6,559 nucleotides of DNA from Gammaproteobacteria bacterium. GTDB taxonomy: Bacteria; Pseudomonadota; Gammaproteobacteria; S012-40. The stretch's first letter is position 1. Each line of letters opens with the position of its first letter. Made by a program: the position numbers and the translations under genes. Below the pieces are notes generated by a model that worked only from the letters and a program-made list of their open reading frames with translations, did no database searches and was not told the origin of the DNA. Positions 6,290 through 6,559 of this stretch are shown here, in pieces. Location of the stretch: positions 1-6,559 of the forward strand of contig JAOTSL010000188.1 in the NCBI GenBank assembly GCA_029864945.1, given 5' to 3'.

Positions 6290-6559
6290 AATATTAGTTG
6301 GCTTAATGCTTGTTGTCTCAATAGCAATTGGTTCTATCACTATTAGCATGACCAAATTATTTCATACTGATAAAACGACGTATATATATGATCTAACATC
6401 TGTCATGGCATTGAACTTGGCACACCAAACAGAATCATTAGTTCAAAGCTATCTTGAACGGCTACGCGTTTTTACGCATATAGTCATGGATAAAGATTTG
6501 TCGCGCAAGAGTCAGTCTCGCCTTATTCAACACTTGTTTGAAGACTTTTCTGACCTCGT
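6261..6559 (+). CDS. Membrane sensor protein, N-terminal part (runs off the right edge)
   Basis: An open frame starts at ATG 6261 and continues for 99 complete codons to the window end. Residues 1-9 are basic (MNLRFPLRF), then a hydrophobic helix spans about 10-30. The next part, KLFHTDKTTYIYDLTSVMA (32-50) and a long amphipathic helix (51-75), resembles the periplasmic start of large membrane signalling proteins that later carry HAMP and cyclase, phosphatase or kinase output domains. That comparison is from memory and the output domain is not visible. The start overlaps the FecR-domain gene by 29 bp in a different frame, with GGAAAG at 6245-6250 as a possible ribosome binding site, so the two are very likely co-translated and may work as one envelope sensor. 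Confidence 0.8.
   Translation, partial: MNLRFPLRFKILVGLMLVVSIAIGSITISMTKLFHTDKTTYIYDLTSVMALNLAHQTESLVQSYLERLRVFTHIVMDKDLSRKSQSRLIQHLFEDFSDL

Overview
The window is AT-rich DNA with compact, Gram-negative-type genes. The protein families point to a gammaproteobacterium, probably marine: an RlmI-type rRNA methyltransferase, a secreted delta-class carbonic anhydrase, a Cache-domain membrane sensor, a FecR-domain membrane protein and c-di-GMP enzyme remnants. The genus is not resolvable by eye, and the organism assignment is inference.

Layout, left to right. (1) 1-908, minus strand: N-terminal 302 codons of a membrane sensor with one transmembrane helix and a periplasmic double-Cache-type domain; its output domain lies beyond the left edge. 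(2) 909-1351: no gene found, but several short inverted repeats, including a perfect 14-bp palindrome. (3) 1352-1858, plus strand: a decayed GGDEF-EAL gene that keeps the end of GGDEF, the linker and both ends of the EAL domain. It has lost the middle and carries several stops and at least one frame change. (4) 1980-2828, minus strand: an intact secreted delta-class carbonic anhydrase with a good ribosome binding site and a clear intrinsic terminator (1897-1928). (5) 2829-3271: intergenic, with palindromes close to the carbonic anhydrase start. (6) 3272-4459, minus strand: an RlmI-like 23S rRNA cytosine methyltransferase. Its N-terminal PUA domain is intact, but the reading frame has no ATG, GTG or TTG at the expected start. 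An ATC codon sits exactly there, 7 nt after AAGG. (7) 4460-4942: intergenic, with three related TATAACC sites and a 12-bp inverted repeat. (8) 4943-6289, plus strand: a membrane-anchored FecR-domain protein with fibronectin-like and Ig-like domains. (9) 6261 to the right edge, plus strand: the start of a second membrane sensor whose start codon lies 29 bp inside the FecR-domain gene.

How the genes relate. The FecR-domain gene and its overlapping partner almost certainly form a translationally coupled envelope-sensing pair. The carbonic anhydrase and the methyltransferase look like independent single genes. The Cache sensor and the ruined GGDEF-EAL gene sit back to back, so this edge may once have been a signalling locus. 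The most unusual points are the missing standard start codon in the rlmI-like gene, the recognisable GGDEF-EAL fossil, and the FecR-domain protein, which lacks the usual cytoplasmic anti-sigma region.
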